In this document: piece after piece, positions 35,168 to 44,068 of the stretch
Position numbering within the stretch: the first letter of the stretch is position 1
How the letters are laid out: the number at the start of each line of letters is the position of its first letter
Assembly (NCBI GenBank): GCA_000242935.3
Contig: CP007053.1
Span: 3,705,001-3,769,000 of the forward strand
Length of the DNA: 64,000 nucleotides
Reading direction: 5' to 3'
Source of the DNA: Opitutaceae bacterium TAV5
GTDB taxonomy: Bacteria; Verrucomicrobiota; Verrucomicrobiia; Opitutales; Opitutaceae
Notes under the pieces: model-generated
Database searches by the model: none
Told to the model about the DNA's origin: nothing
Seen by the model: the letters and a program-made list of their open reading frames with translations, nothing else
Position numbers and translations under genes: made by a program

Positions 35168-35295
35168 CGGAGCGGCGGCATTCCTGCCGCTGCAGACGAC
35201 GCAAGGCGTCGCCGGATCGGGAAATCCACAGCTTGCATCGGCGAAGGGCGAGGCGCGTCGCGCCTCGTCGCAGCGGCAGGAATGCCGCCGCTCCG
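35168..35295. repeat. Inverted-repeat cassette E11, gagcggcggcattcctgccg family
   Basis: Arms at 35168-35193 (cggagcggcggcattcctgc...) and 35270-35295 are perfect or near-perfect inverted copies flanking a 76-bp core with further GC-rich dyads. The core and one arm match E0 (3713-3821). The rest of the 376-bp gap between skp and the lipoprotein gene holds the terminator at 35104 and nothing else I can identify. Confidence 0.88.
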
Positions 35296-35424
35296 TCAAT
35301 CCCGGTACTGCCGGCGTCACTTTCTGTTCGTGCCTTTTTGCAACTTCTGCGGCTTATTGCTCTTGACCGCGCCGAAGATGAAAACTTTCTTCGCCCGGTA
35401 GATCACATCCCCTTCGTCCCCTCG

Positions 35425-35928
35425 ATGAAAATTCGCTCACTTCTCCTCTCCGCTCTCGTCGCTTCCGCGGCGGTCGTCATCACCGGCTGCGCGATCTTTA
35501 CCAAAGGCCGCACCCAGGAAGTCACCGTCCAGACCATTCCGGCGGGAGCCACCGCTCTCATCAACGGAGAAGTCGTCGGCCAGACTCCTTTCCGTGTGCG
35601 CCTCCCGCGCAGCGATGTTTACCGCATCGACTTCCAGAAACCCGGCTACGTCGCGCAGGACGCCCTCCTGCTGCCGATGCCCAACGAATACGAGAACAAC
35701 TACCTGCGTTGGGGTATCGATTACGATCTCGGCGCGATGACCGATCTCACGCCCGACCACCTTGTCGTCAATCTCCGGCCCGACGCGGCCGATGCGAGCA
35801 AGGACCGGTTTGCCGAGATGGCCTCCCAGGTCACGTCGGCCGACGCCATGCTTGCCGCCGGCCAGATCAGTTCCGAAGACCACAAGAAAGCCATCGAATC
35901 GATCATCAAGACCTACGCGGTCCAGTAA
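35425..35928 (+). CDS. PEGA-domain lipoprotein
   Basis: The 167 residues begin with a lipoprotein signal (MKIRSLLLSALVASAAVVIT then Cys22, lipobox VITGC). A PEGA domain follows (VQTIPAGATALINGEVVGQT, PFRVRLPRSDVYRIDFQKPG), a small beta module named after its Pro-Glu-Gly-Ala motif and found in surface proteins. The C-terminal 60 residues are helical. It is exported and lipid-anchored; the partner is unknown. The ATG at 35425 fixes the signal peptide. An intrinsic terminator follows the stop. Confidence 0.85.
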   Translation: MKIRSLLLSALVASAAVVITGCAIFTKGRTQEVTVQTIPAGATALINGEVVGQTPFRVRLPRSDVYRIDFQKPGYVAQDALLLPMPNEYENNYLRWGIDYDLGAMTDLTPDHLVVNLRPDAADASKDRFAEMASQVTSADAMLAAGQISSEDHKKAIESIIKTYAVQ

Positions 35929-35954
35929 CCCGCCAGCAATTTTTTGCCAATCCG

Positions 35955-35990
35955 GCGGCAGGCGCATTTACGCGCTTGCCGCTTTTTTTT
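35955..35990 (+). terminator. Intrinsic terminator of the lipoprotein gene
   Basis: Stem gcggcaggcgc / gcgcttgccgc (one G-T pair) with a 6-nt loop, followed by eight T residues. Confidence 0.92.
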
Positions 35991-36038
35991 CGAATCGCCG
36001 TAGTTTCCTTTTCCAACCGCACGCCTGACCGCTACCAC

Positions 36039-37157
36039 ATGACTGCCGCGTCCGTCTCCCTGCTTCGCACCCCGCTTCGTGATTTCCACGCCCGGCATGG
36101 CGCGCGCCTGGTCGATTTTGCCGGATGGGAAATGCCTGTCCAGTACCGCAGCATCCTCGAGGAGCACAAGGCGGTGCGCCAGGCAGCGGGCCTGTTCGAT
36201 GTCAGCCATATGGGTGAATTCGATGTCCGCGGCCCCGATGCCGCCCGGTTTCTCGATCACGTGGTGACCAACGACGTCTCGCGGCTCTTTCCCGGCCGCA
36301 TCCTCTACTCGCCCATGTGTGATGCCGACGGCGGTGTGATCGACGACCTGCTGATCTACATGCGCGGGCCGGAGGATTATTTTCTCTGCGTCAACGCCGG
36401 CAATATCGCCGCCGATTTTGCCTGGCTGCGCGAACAGGCCGCGGCCGGCGATTTTGATGTCGCCCTTGCCGACCGGTCGGCCGGGTACGGCTTGCTCGCG
36501 ATCCAGGGCCCGCGTGCGGCCGGCATCGTGCAGGCGCTGACCGATGCGAAACTCGACGACATCCGCACCTATCATTTCGGCGAAGGCGCGGTGGCCGGCG
36601 TGCCCTGCCTGCTCAGCCGCACCGGCTATACGGGCGAAGACGGTTTTGAACTCTACCACGCGGCGGACGAGGCCGTGAGACTGGCCGAGGCGCTCCTCGA
36701 AGCCGGTCGCCCGCACGGACTCGTGCTCGCCGGACTCGGCGCACGCGACAGCCTTCGCCTCGAGGCCGGCTACCCGCTTTACGGCCACGAACTCTCTCCG
36801 GAGATCTCTCCGCTCGCCGCCGGTTTCGGCTGGACGGTCAAGCTCGACAAACGCGCCGCCTTTGTCGGCTCCGGCGCCTTGCGCGCCGAGAAGCTGGCCG
36901 GCAGCCGGCGACGCGTCGTCTGGTTCCGCCTCGACGACCGGCGTATTGCGAGAGCGGATACGCCGGTGCTGGCCGCAGGCGGCGACACGGTCGCCGGCCG
37001 CGTCCTTTCCGGCACGCTGTCGCCGGTGCTCAACACGGCCATCGGCTCGGCCCTGGTCGACGCCTCGCTGGCGGAGTCGCCGCTGGAAGTGGACATCCGT
37101 GGCACGCGGCTTGCATTGCGCCCCGTGAAACCGCCCTTCGTCCCGCTCCGGTCATGA
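36039..37157 (+). CDS. gcvT: Glycine cleavage system T protein (aminomethyltransferase)
   Basis: The 372 residues transfer the methylene unit from the aminomethyl-lipoyl H protein to tetrahydrofolate, releasing ammonia. Family features are LVDFAGWEMPVQYRSILEEH at the N-terminus, LFDVSHMGEFDVRG, SRTGYTGEDGFELY and GLGARDSLRLEAGYPLYGHEL, where the Asp is the catalytic residue. The ATG at 36039 follows a terminator and a short AT-rich leader. No glycine riboswitch pattern is evident in the 48 bp available. gcvH follows after 159 bp that contain a repeat cassette, so co-transcription is likely but not certain. Confidence 0.95.
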   Translation: MTAASVSLLRTPLRDFHARHGARLVDFAGWEMPVQYRSILEEHKAVRQAAGLFDVSHMGEFDVRGPDAARFLDHVVTNDVSRLFPGRILYSPMCDADGGVIDDLLIYMRGPEDYFLCVNAGNIAADFAWLREQAAAGDFDVALADRSAGYGLLAIQGPRAAGIVQALTDAKLDDIRTYHFGEGAVAGVPCLLSRTGYTGEDGFELYHAADEAVRLAEALLEAGRPHGLVLAGLGARDSLRLEAGYPLYGHELSPEISPLAAGFGWTVKLDKRAAFVGSGALRAEKLAGSRRRVVWFRLDDRRIARADTPVLAAGGDTVAGRVLSGTLSPVLNTAIGSALVDASLAESPLEVDIRGTRLALRPVKPPFVPLRS

Positions 37158-37160
37158 ATT

Positions 37161-37296
37161 GCCCACGAAACACACGAAAGAACACGAAAAAGCAGACAAA
37201 CAAAAATTCACCCTGCTTCCGGTCCATTGAGCCGCCCCGGGCATTCTCTTCTTTTTGAGGTATTTCTTTTCGTGTCTTTTCGTGTGTTTCGTGGGC
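37161..37296. repeat. Inverted-repeat cassette E6 between gcvT and gcvH
   Basis: Left arm 37161-37192 (gcccacgaaacacacgaaag...) and right arm 37265-37296 (...gtgtgtttcgtgggc) agree over about 32 bp with few mismatches. They flank a 72-bp core. The left arm starts 4 bp after the gcvT stop and the right arm ends 21 bp before the gcvH start. Confidence 0.88.
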
Positions 37297-37316
37297 CTCT
37301 CCACCAATCTGTTTCT

Positions 37317-37712
37317 ATGAGCAACGTACCCGCCTCCTTCCTCTACGCGAAATCGCACGAGTGGCTGCAGCCGACCGGCGCCGACACCGCGACCATCGGC
37401 ATCACCGATTATGCCCAGGCCAGCCTGGGGGACATCACCTATGTCCAGTTGCCGAAAGTCGGCGCGACCTTCGCGGCGGGTGAATCGTTCGGCGTGGTGG
37501 AATCGGTCAAGGCGGCTTCGGACATCTACGCGCCGGTGGCGCTGACGGTGGTCGAAATCAACGCCGATCTCGATGCCGAACCGCAACGGGTGAACCAGTC
37601 CCCCTACGACGAGGGCTGGCTGATCCGTGTGAAACTCGCCGCCCCGCTCGACCAGCTTGCGCCCGGCGCCCTGCTCGACGCCACCGCCTACACCGCCGCG
37701 ATCGGCGAGTAA
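37317..37712 (+). CDS. gcvH: Glycine cleavage system H protein
   Basis: The 131 residues are the lipoyl-carrier protein of the glycine cleavage system. The lipoylated residue is Lys65 in GVVESVKAASDIYAPV, and KSHEWLQPTGADTATIGITDYAQ is the typical N-terminal strand pair. The ATG at 37317 is right after the repeat cassette. The P-protein genes and lpd are not in the window; the next gene downstream is unrelated. Confidence 0.95.
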   Translation: MSNVPASFLYAKSHEWLQPTGADTATIGITDYAQASLGDITYVQLPKVGATFAAGESFGVVESVKAASDIYAPVALTVVEINADLDAEPQRVNQSPYDEGWLIRVKLAAPLDQLAPGALLDATAYTAAIGE

Positions 37713-37935
37713 GGCGGGGGAAAGCGTATCCGGATTACCGAATTCCTCCCCGGCTCGCCATCCCGCCGCCTCCGCCGGTGTCTGATGCCGGAGCGCCTCC
37801 GGAGCCATGAGAGGAACGACGGGCGCTGGCGAATGCGGCGATCTGCCCTGTCGTCGCTTTTCATGCGGATGCTGTCGCTTGATCCCATTCCGTTCTTGAC
37901 CCGGGCCGAAGCGTTTTCCGTTTGTTGGCGGCCCC

Positions 37936-39003
37936 ATGCCACAGATCGTCGTCCGGAATCTGCAAAAGGTCTTCCACATCGCCGAGCGTACGGCGGGCAT
38001 GCGGGGGGCTGTTCGCGGTCTGGTGGCGCGGCGGCACCGGGAGGTGCGTGCCCTTGACGGTGTGTCGTTCGATCTGCAACCGGGAGAACTGGTCGGCTAC
38101 ATCGGCCCCAACGGCGCGGGGAAATCCACCACGGTGAAAATCATGTCGGGCATCCTCGTCCCCGATGGCGGCGAATGCCTCGTGCGCGGCCGCGTGCCGT
38201 GGCGGGAACGGCGCCGCCACGTCGCGGAGATCGGCGTGGTCTTCGGCCAGCGCACCCAGTTGTGGTGGGATTTGCCGGTGATCGAGTCGTTTGAATTGCT
38301 GCGCGACATCTATCGCGTGCCGCCGGATCGCTACGCCTCCGCGCGCGACGAACTGGTGGCCCTGCTTTCGCTGGAGACGTTGCTCGATGTGCCGGTGCGC
38401 CAGCTCTCGCTCGGGCAACGCATGCGCTGCGACTTGGCGGCGGCGTTGCTGCACGCGCCGCCGATCCTGTTTCTCGACGAACCGACGATCGGGCTCGACG
38501 CTCCCTCGAAACTCGCCGTGCGCGATTTTGTGCGCCGGCTGAACCGCGAGCGCGGCGTGACCGTCATCCTGACGACCCACGACATGGACGACATCGAGGC
38601 GCTCTGCACCCGCGTGATGGTCATCGCGGACGGGCGGCTGCTCAGCGACGGTTCGCTCGCCGACCTGCGGCGCCGGTTCGGGCGCGAGCGCTGGCTGACC
38701 CTCGACCTGGCGGACGAGCCCAACGGCAGGCCGGGCGGTGGCGATCCGGAGCCGGCGGCGGCGCTGCTGGCGGAGCCGCACACGCGGGTGGTGCGCCACG
38801 ACGGCGGGCGGATCTGTCTGGCGTTTGATCCGGAAACCGTGCCGCCCGGCGACCTGATCGCACGCATCACGGCGCGCCATGCCGTGCGCGATCTGTTCGT
38901 GGAAAACCCGCCCATCGAGGAAATCGTGGCGCGGATTTATGCGGGCGGCGCGCGCGGCGACACCGGCAGCAGCGACCACGGCAGGGAAGGCCGCACAGGA
39001 TGA
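37936..39003 (+). CDS. ABC transporter ATP-binding protein (DUF990-associated exporter)
   Basis: The 355 residues have Walker A GPNGAGKST, an ABC signature variant LSLGQRMRCDLA, Walker B PILFLDEPTIGLD and the switch histidine in ILTTHDMDDIEALC. The sequence VRNLQKVFHIAERTAGMRGAVRGL at the N-terminus is typical of the ATPases paired with the two DUF990 permeases. It ends in a low-complexity tail. The TGA overlaps the ATG of the first permease by 4 bp. Cargo is unknown. The 220 bp upstream show no recognisable element. Confidence 0.92.
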   Translation: MPQIVVRNLQKVFHIAERTAGMRGAVRGLVARRHREVRALDGVSFDLQPGELVGYIGPNGAGKSTTVKIMSGILVPDGGECLVRGRVPWRERRRHVAEIGVVFGQRTQLWWDLPVIESFELLRDIYRVPPDRYASARDELVALLSLETLLDVPVRQLSLGQRMRCDLAAALLHAPPILFLDEPTIGLDAPSKLAVRDFVRRLNRERGVTVILTTHDMDDIEALCTRVMVIADGRLLSDGSLADLRRRFGRERWLTLDLADEPNGRPGGGDPEPAAALLAEPHTRVVRHDGGRICLAFDPETVPPGDLIARITARHAVRDLFVENPPIEEIVARIYAGGARGDTGSSDHGREGRTG

Positions 39004-39791
39004 AGCCGCTGCTCGCCATCGTGAGGACGCGCTTCCTGCTGTTGCTGCACTACCGGGCGGCGGCGCTGGCGGGGCTGGTCACGCAACTGTTTTTCGGGCT
39101 GCTGGTGGTGGCGGTGATGCGGGCATTTTACGCATCGGCAAAAGACGCGCCGCCCCTCGATTTCGCGCAGGTCGTCACCTACACGTGGCTCGGGCAGGCG
39201 TTTTTTACGTTGTTGCCGTGGCGGGTGGACCCGGACGTGAAGGCGCTCGTCGCTTCGGGCGGCCTCGCGACCGAGCTGTTGCGCCCGGTCGACCTGTATG
39301 CGGGCTGGTTTGCGCGCGCGGTGGCGCTGAAGACGGCGCCTGTCGTGCTGCGGGCGATACCGATGTTCGTGGTGGCCCTGCTGTTGCTCGGCATGCAGCC
39401 GCCGGCATCGGTCGGGGCGGCCGGATTGTGGATGCTGGCGATTGCCGGCGCCGTGGCGTTGTCGAGCGCGTTCACCGTGCTGATGAACCTTTCGATGCTG
39501 TGGACGCTGAGCGCGGACGGCATCCAGTTCCTGATGCCGGTGGCGGTGATTTTTCTCTCGGGCCAGCTCGTGCCGCTGCCGCTCTTGCCGGACTGGCTGC
39601 AACCGGCGCTGGCGGCGCTGCCGTTTCGCGGGCTGATCGACACGCCGCATCGCGTGTGGCTTGGCGACCTCGCGGGTGGCTCGGCGTGGGCGGCGCTGGC
39701 GCATCAGTGGATATGGATTGTCGTGCTGGTGCTGACGGGCCGCGGCCTGCTGGCCGCGGGGATGCGGCGGGTCGTCATCCAGGGAGGCTGA
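39000..39791 (+). CDS. ABC-2 (DUF990) permease, first subunit
   Basis: The 263 residues have six membrane segments (for example AALAGLVTQLFFGLLVVAVM and QFLMPVAVIFLSGQLVPLPL). LLRPVDLYAGWFAR follows the first soluble loop, typical of DUF990-type ABC-2 permeases. It forms a heterodimer with the next gene and is energised by the ATPase upstream, with which it overlaps by 4 bp. Confidence 0.88.
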   Translation: MKPLLAIVRTRFLLLLHYRAAALAGLVTQLFFGLLVVAVMRAFYASAKDAPPLDFAQVVTYTWLGQAFFTLLPWRVDPDVKALVASGGLATELLRPVDLYAGWFARAVALKTAPVVLRAIPMFVVALLLLGMQPPASVGAAGLWMLAIAGAVALSSAFTVLMNLSMLWTLSADGIQFLMPVAVIFLSGQLVPLPLLPDWLQPALAALPFRGLIDTPHRVWLGDLAGGSAWAALAHQWIWIVVLVLTGRGLLAAGMRRVVIQGG

Positions 39792-39819
39792 ACTCAATGC
39801 AACGGGGAGAACGACCACG

Positions 39820-40620
39820 ATGAACGGCTGGAAACTTTACTGGCGCTACGCGGGCATTTCGTGGCGCGGACAATTGCAATACCGGGCGTCGTTTGCGATG
39901 CAACTGGCGGGCACGACGCTGATGCCGGTCGTGGAATTTCTGGCGATCCGGGCGCTGTTCGCGCGCTTCAGCGGGCTGGGCGGCTGGTCGCTGGCGGAGA
40001 TCGCGGTGTTCTACGGGACGGTCAACGTGGCGTGGGCGCTGGCGGAGGGCGCGGGGCGGGGTTTTGACGATTTCGGGAGTCTGGTGAAAAGCGGGGAATT
40101 CGACCGCGTTCTCGTGCGTCCGCGCTCGACGATCCTGCAGGTGCTGGGGCGCGAGTTCACCTTGCGCCGGCTCGGTCGCATCGCGCAAGGGCTGGCGGTG
40201 CTCGGGTGGGGGTGGCTGGCGCTCGGCCTCGGCTGGCAACCGGAAAAAATCGTGCTGCTGCTGGCGGCGATGGCGGGCGGCGTGGCGTTGTTCCTCGGAT
40301 TGCTGATCGTGCAGGCGACGCTGGCCTTCTGGACGGTCGAGTCGCTGGAGGTGATGAACGTGCTGACCTACGGCGGCGTAGCGGCGGCGCAGTATCCGCT
40401 GGCGATTTATCCGGGGTGGCTGCGGCGGTTTTTCACGCTGGTGGTGCCGTTGGGCTGTGTGACGTACTTTCCGGTCGTCGGCGTGCTGTCGCGGGCCGAT
40501 CCCCTCGGTTCGTCGCGCGCATGGCAATGGACGAGTCCGGCAGCCGGGTTTGTGTTTTTCGGACTGGCGCTGTTGGTCTGGCGACTCGGGTTGAGGCGAT
40601 ACGCGAGTACCGGAAGCTGA
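39820..40620 (+). CDS. ABC-2 (DUF990) permease, second subunit
   Basis: The 266 residues have about six membrane segments and the loop motif SGEFDRVLVRPRSTILQVLG, shared in form with the other subunit (LLRPVDLYA). VLTYGGVAAAQYPLAIYPGWLR near the C-terminal end matches the family. It is 28 bp after the first permease and completes the exporter. In some lineages this three-gene set is linked to daunorubicin/viologen-type export, but substrate here is unknown. Confidence 0.9.
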   Translation: MNGWKLYWRYAGISWRGQLQYRASFAMQLAGTTLMPVVEFLAIRALFARFSGLGGWSLAEIAVFYGTVNVAWALAEGAGRGFDDFGSLVKSGEFDRVLVRPRSTILQVLGREFTLRRLGRIAQGLAVLGWGWLALGLGWQPEKIVLLLAAMAGGVALFLGLLIVQATLAFWTVESLEVMNVLTYGGVAAAQYPLAIYPGWLRRFFTLVVPLGCVTYFPVVGVLSRADPLGSSRAWQWTSPAAGFVFFGLALLVWRLGLRRYASTGS

Positions 40621-40689
40621 AAAATGCAGCCGGCAGGAAGCGAGCCGGGGCTTGTCCTTTGGAGAATGAAGGGTAATATTGGCGGTGTT

Positions 40690-41151
40690 ATGAAAACCCT
40701 CCTCGTCCCCGTTGATTTCTCGGGTGCCACCCGCGCCCTGCTTGCCACCGTCGAAAAGCTCGCCACGCCCGGCGCCCGTGTGTTTTTCCTGCACAGCCTG
40801 ACGCCGCCGATAGTGACGACCGATTACGGCGTGGGAGTCGAAATGCTCCACGAGACCATCGCCCTCGCAAGGAAGACCGCCGTCCGTCAGCTCGAGCATC
40901 TGGTCAAGACCGCGGAGGCGCGCGGTTTCAAGGCGGCGGCGATTCTCGAAAACGGCCCGGCCGCGCCCGCCATTGTGGAGACGGCCCGCAAGCGCAAGGT
41001 CGATGCGATCGTCCTCGGCGCGCATGGCCACACCGCGCTCTACAACCTGATCATCGGCAGCACCACCCAGGCGGTTCTGAAAAAAGCAACCTGCCCCGTC
41101 GTCGTGGTGCCTCCGGCCAGGACCAGGGCGGTCGCAAAGAAGAAAAAGTGA
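40690..41151 (+). CDS. Universal stress protein, single UspA domain
   Basis: The 153 residues form one UspA domain: MKTLLVPVDFSGATRALLAT at the N-terminus and the nucleotide loop GAHGHTALYNLIIGSTTQ (G-x2-G-x9-G-S). A basic tail AVAKKKK follows. The ATG at 40690 is preferred to an in-frame upstream ATG. The stop overlaps the GTG start of the next gene by 4 bp. A two-domain relative is at 1497. Confidence 0.9.
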   Translation: MKTLLVPVDFSGATRALLATVEKLATPGARVFFLHSLTPPIVTTDYGVGVEMLHETIALARKTAVRQLEHLVKTAEARGFKAAAILENGPAAPAIVETARKRKVDAIVLGAHGHTALYNLIIGSTTQAVLKKATCPVVVVPPARTRAVAKKKK

Positions 41152-41555
41152 GCCGTACCAAAGCCAGATATTCGACCCGGCGGAGGCGTCTGCGGACGAT
41201 CTCCGCGTTCCTGCTGGCGCTCGCGATTGTCGATGCGCTGATCGTGATCCTCGTCGGGTCCGGCGTGTTTCTGCTCCTGGATATTCTCAGGCCGTTGTGC
41301 ATCGCCATCCTGGCCCTGCCGCTGATGACAGGGAAGGACTGGGCGCGCCGGGTGATGGTGGTGGTGGCGGCGATCAGCGGCGCGGGGTTGCTGCTGTCGT
41401 TTTCGTATTTTTTCTTTTCCACCAGTCTGCTCCGGCCGGAAGTGCAGGTCTTTTTGTACGGTTATCCCGCACTGGGCGGCGCCTACCTGGCGATTGCGAT
41501 CTTCCTGGCGGTTTCCAATGGCGTGACGCGGGAGATATTGCGGGCGAACGGGTAG
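41148..41555 (+). CDS. Small four-helix membrane protein, unknown
   Basis: The 135 residues have an Arg-rich N-terminus (SRTKARYSTRRRRLRTISAF) and about four membrane segments (FLLALAIVDALIVILVGSGVFLLL, the LRPLCIAILALPL region, VMVVVAAISGAGLLLSFSYF, LGGAYLAIAIFLAV). I do not recognise a family. The GTG start overlaps the stress-protein TGA (GTGA), so the two are probably translated together. A repeat cassette begins 5 bp beyond the stop. Confidence 0.6.
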   Translation: MSRTKARYSTRRRRLRTISAFLLALAIVDALIVILVGSGVFLLLDILRPLCIAILALPLMTGKDWARRVMVVVAAISGAGLLLSFSYFFFSTSLLRPEVQVFLYGYPALGGAYLAIAIFLAVSNGVTREILRANG

Positions 41556-41559
41556 GGTG

Positions 41560-41702
41560 AGGTTTGAAGTTAGAAGTTTGAAGTTGGCAATTTGAAACTG
41601 GTAGTTGGTTTTTTGCTACGAAGTGCGGGCGCCATCACCAACTGGCGACTACCAACTTCAAATCACCAACTACCAACTTCAAACTACCAACTACAAACTG
41701 CC
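41560..41702. repeat. Inverted-repeat cassette E7, tttgaagttgg arms
   Basis: Left arm 41560-41609 (phrases ggtttgaagtt, agaagtttgaagttgg, ggtagttgg) and right arm 41635-41702 (ccaactaccaacttcaaac and variants) are inverted and each built of short repeated words. It exactly fills the gap between convergent stops at 41555 and 41708. Confidence 0.85.
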
Positions 41703-41707
41703 ACTCC

Positions 41708-44062
41708 TCACGTCCGCCGGAGGGTGCGCACGGCGCGGCGGGCGTCGCGGAACACGCGGGTGGCCGGCTCGCGCCAGGTTTTTTTGTCGCCGTAACGCAA
41801 TCGCAGCAGACGGCTGGCGACGCCTTTGGCGAACGGGCCGCGGGCATCCTGCAGGCGCAGCAACCAGCGGCTGGCTTCGCGCCGCACGGGATCGGCGCCG
41901 CGCAGTGAACGCAGCCACAGACCGATGCCGAGTTCACGCCACAGCCATATGATACCGACGGCGATGACAGCGCAGACGGCGATGATGCCGACCTGCCACC
42001 AGGTCCAGGGCTGACGGGCGCGCTCGAGGAGCGTGCGCAGGGTTTTTTCGATACGTTCGCGCCATTCGCGCGACATGGTCTCGATGATCTCCTTGCTGAT
42101 GCGGATCATCTCGAGCTGCGAGGTCTGGTCGAAACTCACAATCCGCCGGTACCAGAAAACGCGCAGGCTGTCGGTTCGCGAAGCCCAGCCGGTTTCGGTT
42201 TCGAGAGAAAAATGATTCAAGGCGAGGGCGGTGTCGTCGGAATCGGCCGGCGGGAGGATGCTGGAGCCGGGCGTGGGATCGACACGCAGCCAGGTGTCCT
42301 TCTCGTCAAAGATCTCGCACCAGGCGTGGGCGTCGGAATTGCGAATGCTGATGTGTCCGGAAGTCCTGTTCCAGGAGCCTCCCTTGAAGCCGGTGACAAG
42401 CCGGGCGGGGATGCCGGCGGCGCGGGCGAGCAGCACCATGGAGCCGGCGAACATCTCGCAGTGGCCGTTTTCCTTCGAGGTCATCCAGGTGACGAGAGGA
42501 TCCGGCCAGAAGCGTCGGCGCTCGCCGCGTTCGCCACGTTCGCCGCGATCGATCGTGAATTGCATCGAGTAGCCGTGGCGCTGCTGGAGCCAGTTGCTGG
42601 CCCGCTGGATGAAGGCGGACACGTCACCATCGTCGGGCGGGCCGATTTCGACCACGGCGCCGTAGAGCTGCGCGAGGCTGGAACGGCTGAAAATGCGCAG
42701 CCGCAGGTAATCGGGCGGCGGGGGGGGGCGGCCGAGCATCTCATCGCTGTAGTTGCCGGGCATGTCCTCGTATTCGTCCGGATAAAAATCCTGCGGGGAA
42801 TCGCCACGCCAGCCCCAGCCGCGGCGTCCGAGGCGTTCGGTGCTGTCGGGTTCGATGGGCCGGTCGGGGCTGGAGAGCTGTTTCCAGCGGGCGGCATAGG
42901 CGGCATCGCGCAGCCTGTTGTCCTCGACCATGCCGTCGACGCGCCAGGGGATCATGCGCTGGCTTTCCTGCGCGAGGGCATACATGCGCAGGACATCGCT
43001 TTTCCTCAGGGACTGTTCCTCGTTGAAGGTGAGCAGGAAAAAATCGCCGAGCATCGGGAGGTAGCGGCTGACGCCGGGCTCCATGTAAAAAGTCCAGGTG
43101 ACGCGGCGCCGGGGGTCGAGACGCGGGGCGGCGCCGGTGTACTGTTGCATCTTGCCGGGCCAGGACCGCATCTCGGAATGCAGGCCTTCGGAGACGCTGA
43201 AACCGTCGCGGCTGTTGTACTGGTCGAGCGCGAGCATGCGCCAGTAAGGCATGGCGGGCACGGCGGACCGGTCCGAGACATCGACGCTGAGGGCCACGCT
43301 GCGATCTTCCTGGAGATTGACGACATCGCCGAACCGCACGTTTTCCGTAAAGCCGGTTTTGGATTTGGGGGGGATCAGCTTGTCGATGAACATCGAGCTG
43401 TTGATGTCGAAGCGCGGCAGCGTGAGGAACAGCACGGCGGAGAGGCCGACGACGGCGCAAAAGATCACGCCGGCGATCATCGTCGCCCGCCAGTTGTTGA
43501 CCTGGAGCAGGCGCCGGGCGAGGTGGCTCCAGTTGACATGCACCCAGGCCGGAGGCACGCCGGAGCGGGCGGGCGGTTCCGGCATGACTTCGGTGATCGT
43601 CAGCACGAGCAGCAGGGCCAGCGTGCAGGCCATGAAGAGCAGGATCTGCACGGCAAACGCGAGGGAGACCGTGATGACGCCCGCGACGATGACGAGAAAC
43701 AGGGCGAGGACGATGAGTTGCAGGTCTTCGCGCCGCCGCCGCAGGGTGACGCCCCGGTAGAGCAGCAGCATCAGGTCGAGCCGGATGAGCGCGGGCAGGT
43801 ACTGGCGCGTGATGAACATGTCGCAGAGCAGGAACGCCACGACGAGCGGGAACACGAGCCGGTGGATCCACGCCGGCACCCAGGCGGCAAGCGCCGGCGT
43901 GAGCGTGGCCACGGGCACGGCGATCGAAATGATGCCGAGCAGGAGCGTGGCGCTCACATCCATGAACGACACCGTCCAGGCCGACAGCACGATGAGAATG
44001 CCGCCCAGGAGCCAGCGGACCTGGTGGAGCTCGTCGATGCTTAACTGGGGACGGCGGATCAT
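41708..44062 (-). CDS. TgpA-type membrane transglutaminase-like protein
   Basis: The 784 residues have five to six N-terminal membrane segments (first: WLLGGILIVLSAWTVSFM), a large periplasmic domain and a C-terminal transglutaminase-like core. The core has the triad Cys in KENGHCEMF, His in SDAHAWCE and Asp in LRVDPTPG. A membrane span (WWQVGIIAVCAVIAVGIIWLW) and a cytoplasmic tail of DUF4129 type follow. The layout matches TgpA/DUF3488 proteins. It is last in the minus-strand MoxR - DUF58 - transglutaminase run. These operons are associated with envelope maturation, but the substrate protein is unknown. Confidence 0.9.
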   Translation of the reverse strand: MIRRPQLSIDELHQVRWLLGGILIVLSAWTVSFMDVSATLLLGIISIAVPVATLTPALAAWVPAWIHRLVFPLVVAFLLCDMFITRQYLPALIRLDLMLLLYRGVTLRRRREDLQLIVLALFLVIVAGVITVSLAFAVQILLFMACTLALLLVLTITEVMPEPPARSGVPPAWVHVNWSHLARRLLQVNNWRATMIAGVIFCAVVGLSAVLFLTLPRFDINSSMFIDKLIPPKSKTGFTENVRFGDVVNLQEDRSVALSVDVSDRSAVPAMPYWRMLALDQYNSRDGFSVSEGLHSEMRSWPGKMQQYTGAAPRLDPRRRVTWTFYMEPGVSRYLPMLGDFFLLTFNEEQSLRKSDVLRMYALAQESQRMIPWRVDGMVEDNRLRDAAYAARWKQLSSPDRPIEPDSTERLGRRGWGWRGDSPQDFYPDEYEDMPGNYSDEMLGRPPPPPDYLRLRIFSRSSLAQLYGAVVEIGPPDDGDVSAFIQRASNWLQQRHGYSMQFTIDRGERGERGERRRFWPDPLVTWMTSKENGHCEMFAGSMVLLARAAGIPARLVTGFKGGSWNRTSGHISIRNSDAHAWCEIFDEKDTWLRVDPTPGSSILPPADSDDTALALNHFSLETETGWASRTDSLRVFWYRRIVSFDQTSQLEMIRISKEIIETMSREWRERIEKTLRTLLERARQPWTWWQVGIIAVCAVIAVGIIWLWRELGIGLWLRSLRGADPVRREASRWLLRLQDARGPFAKGVASRLLRLRYGDKKTWREPATRVFRDARRAVRTLRRT

Positions 44063-44068
44063 GCGGGG

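Noticed and set aside
35929-36038. Glycine riboswitch upstream of gcvT
   Set aside because: Only about 50 bp remain after the upstream terminator, too little for a glycine aptamer, and no conserved core is visible.
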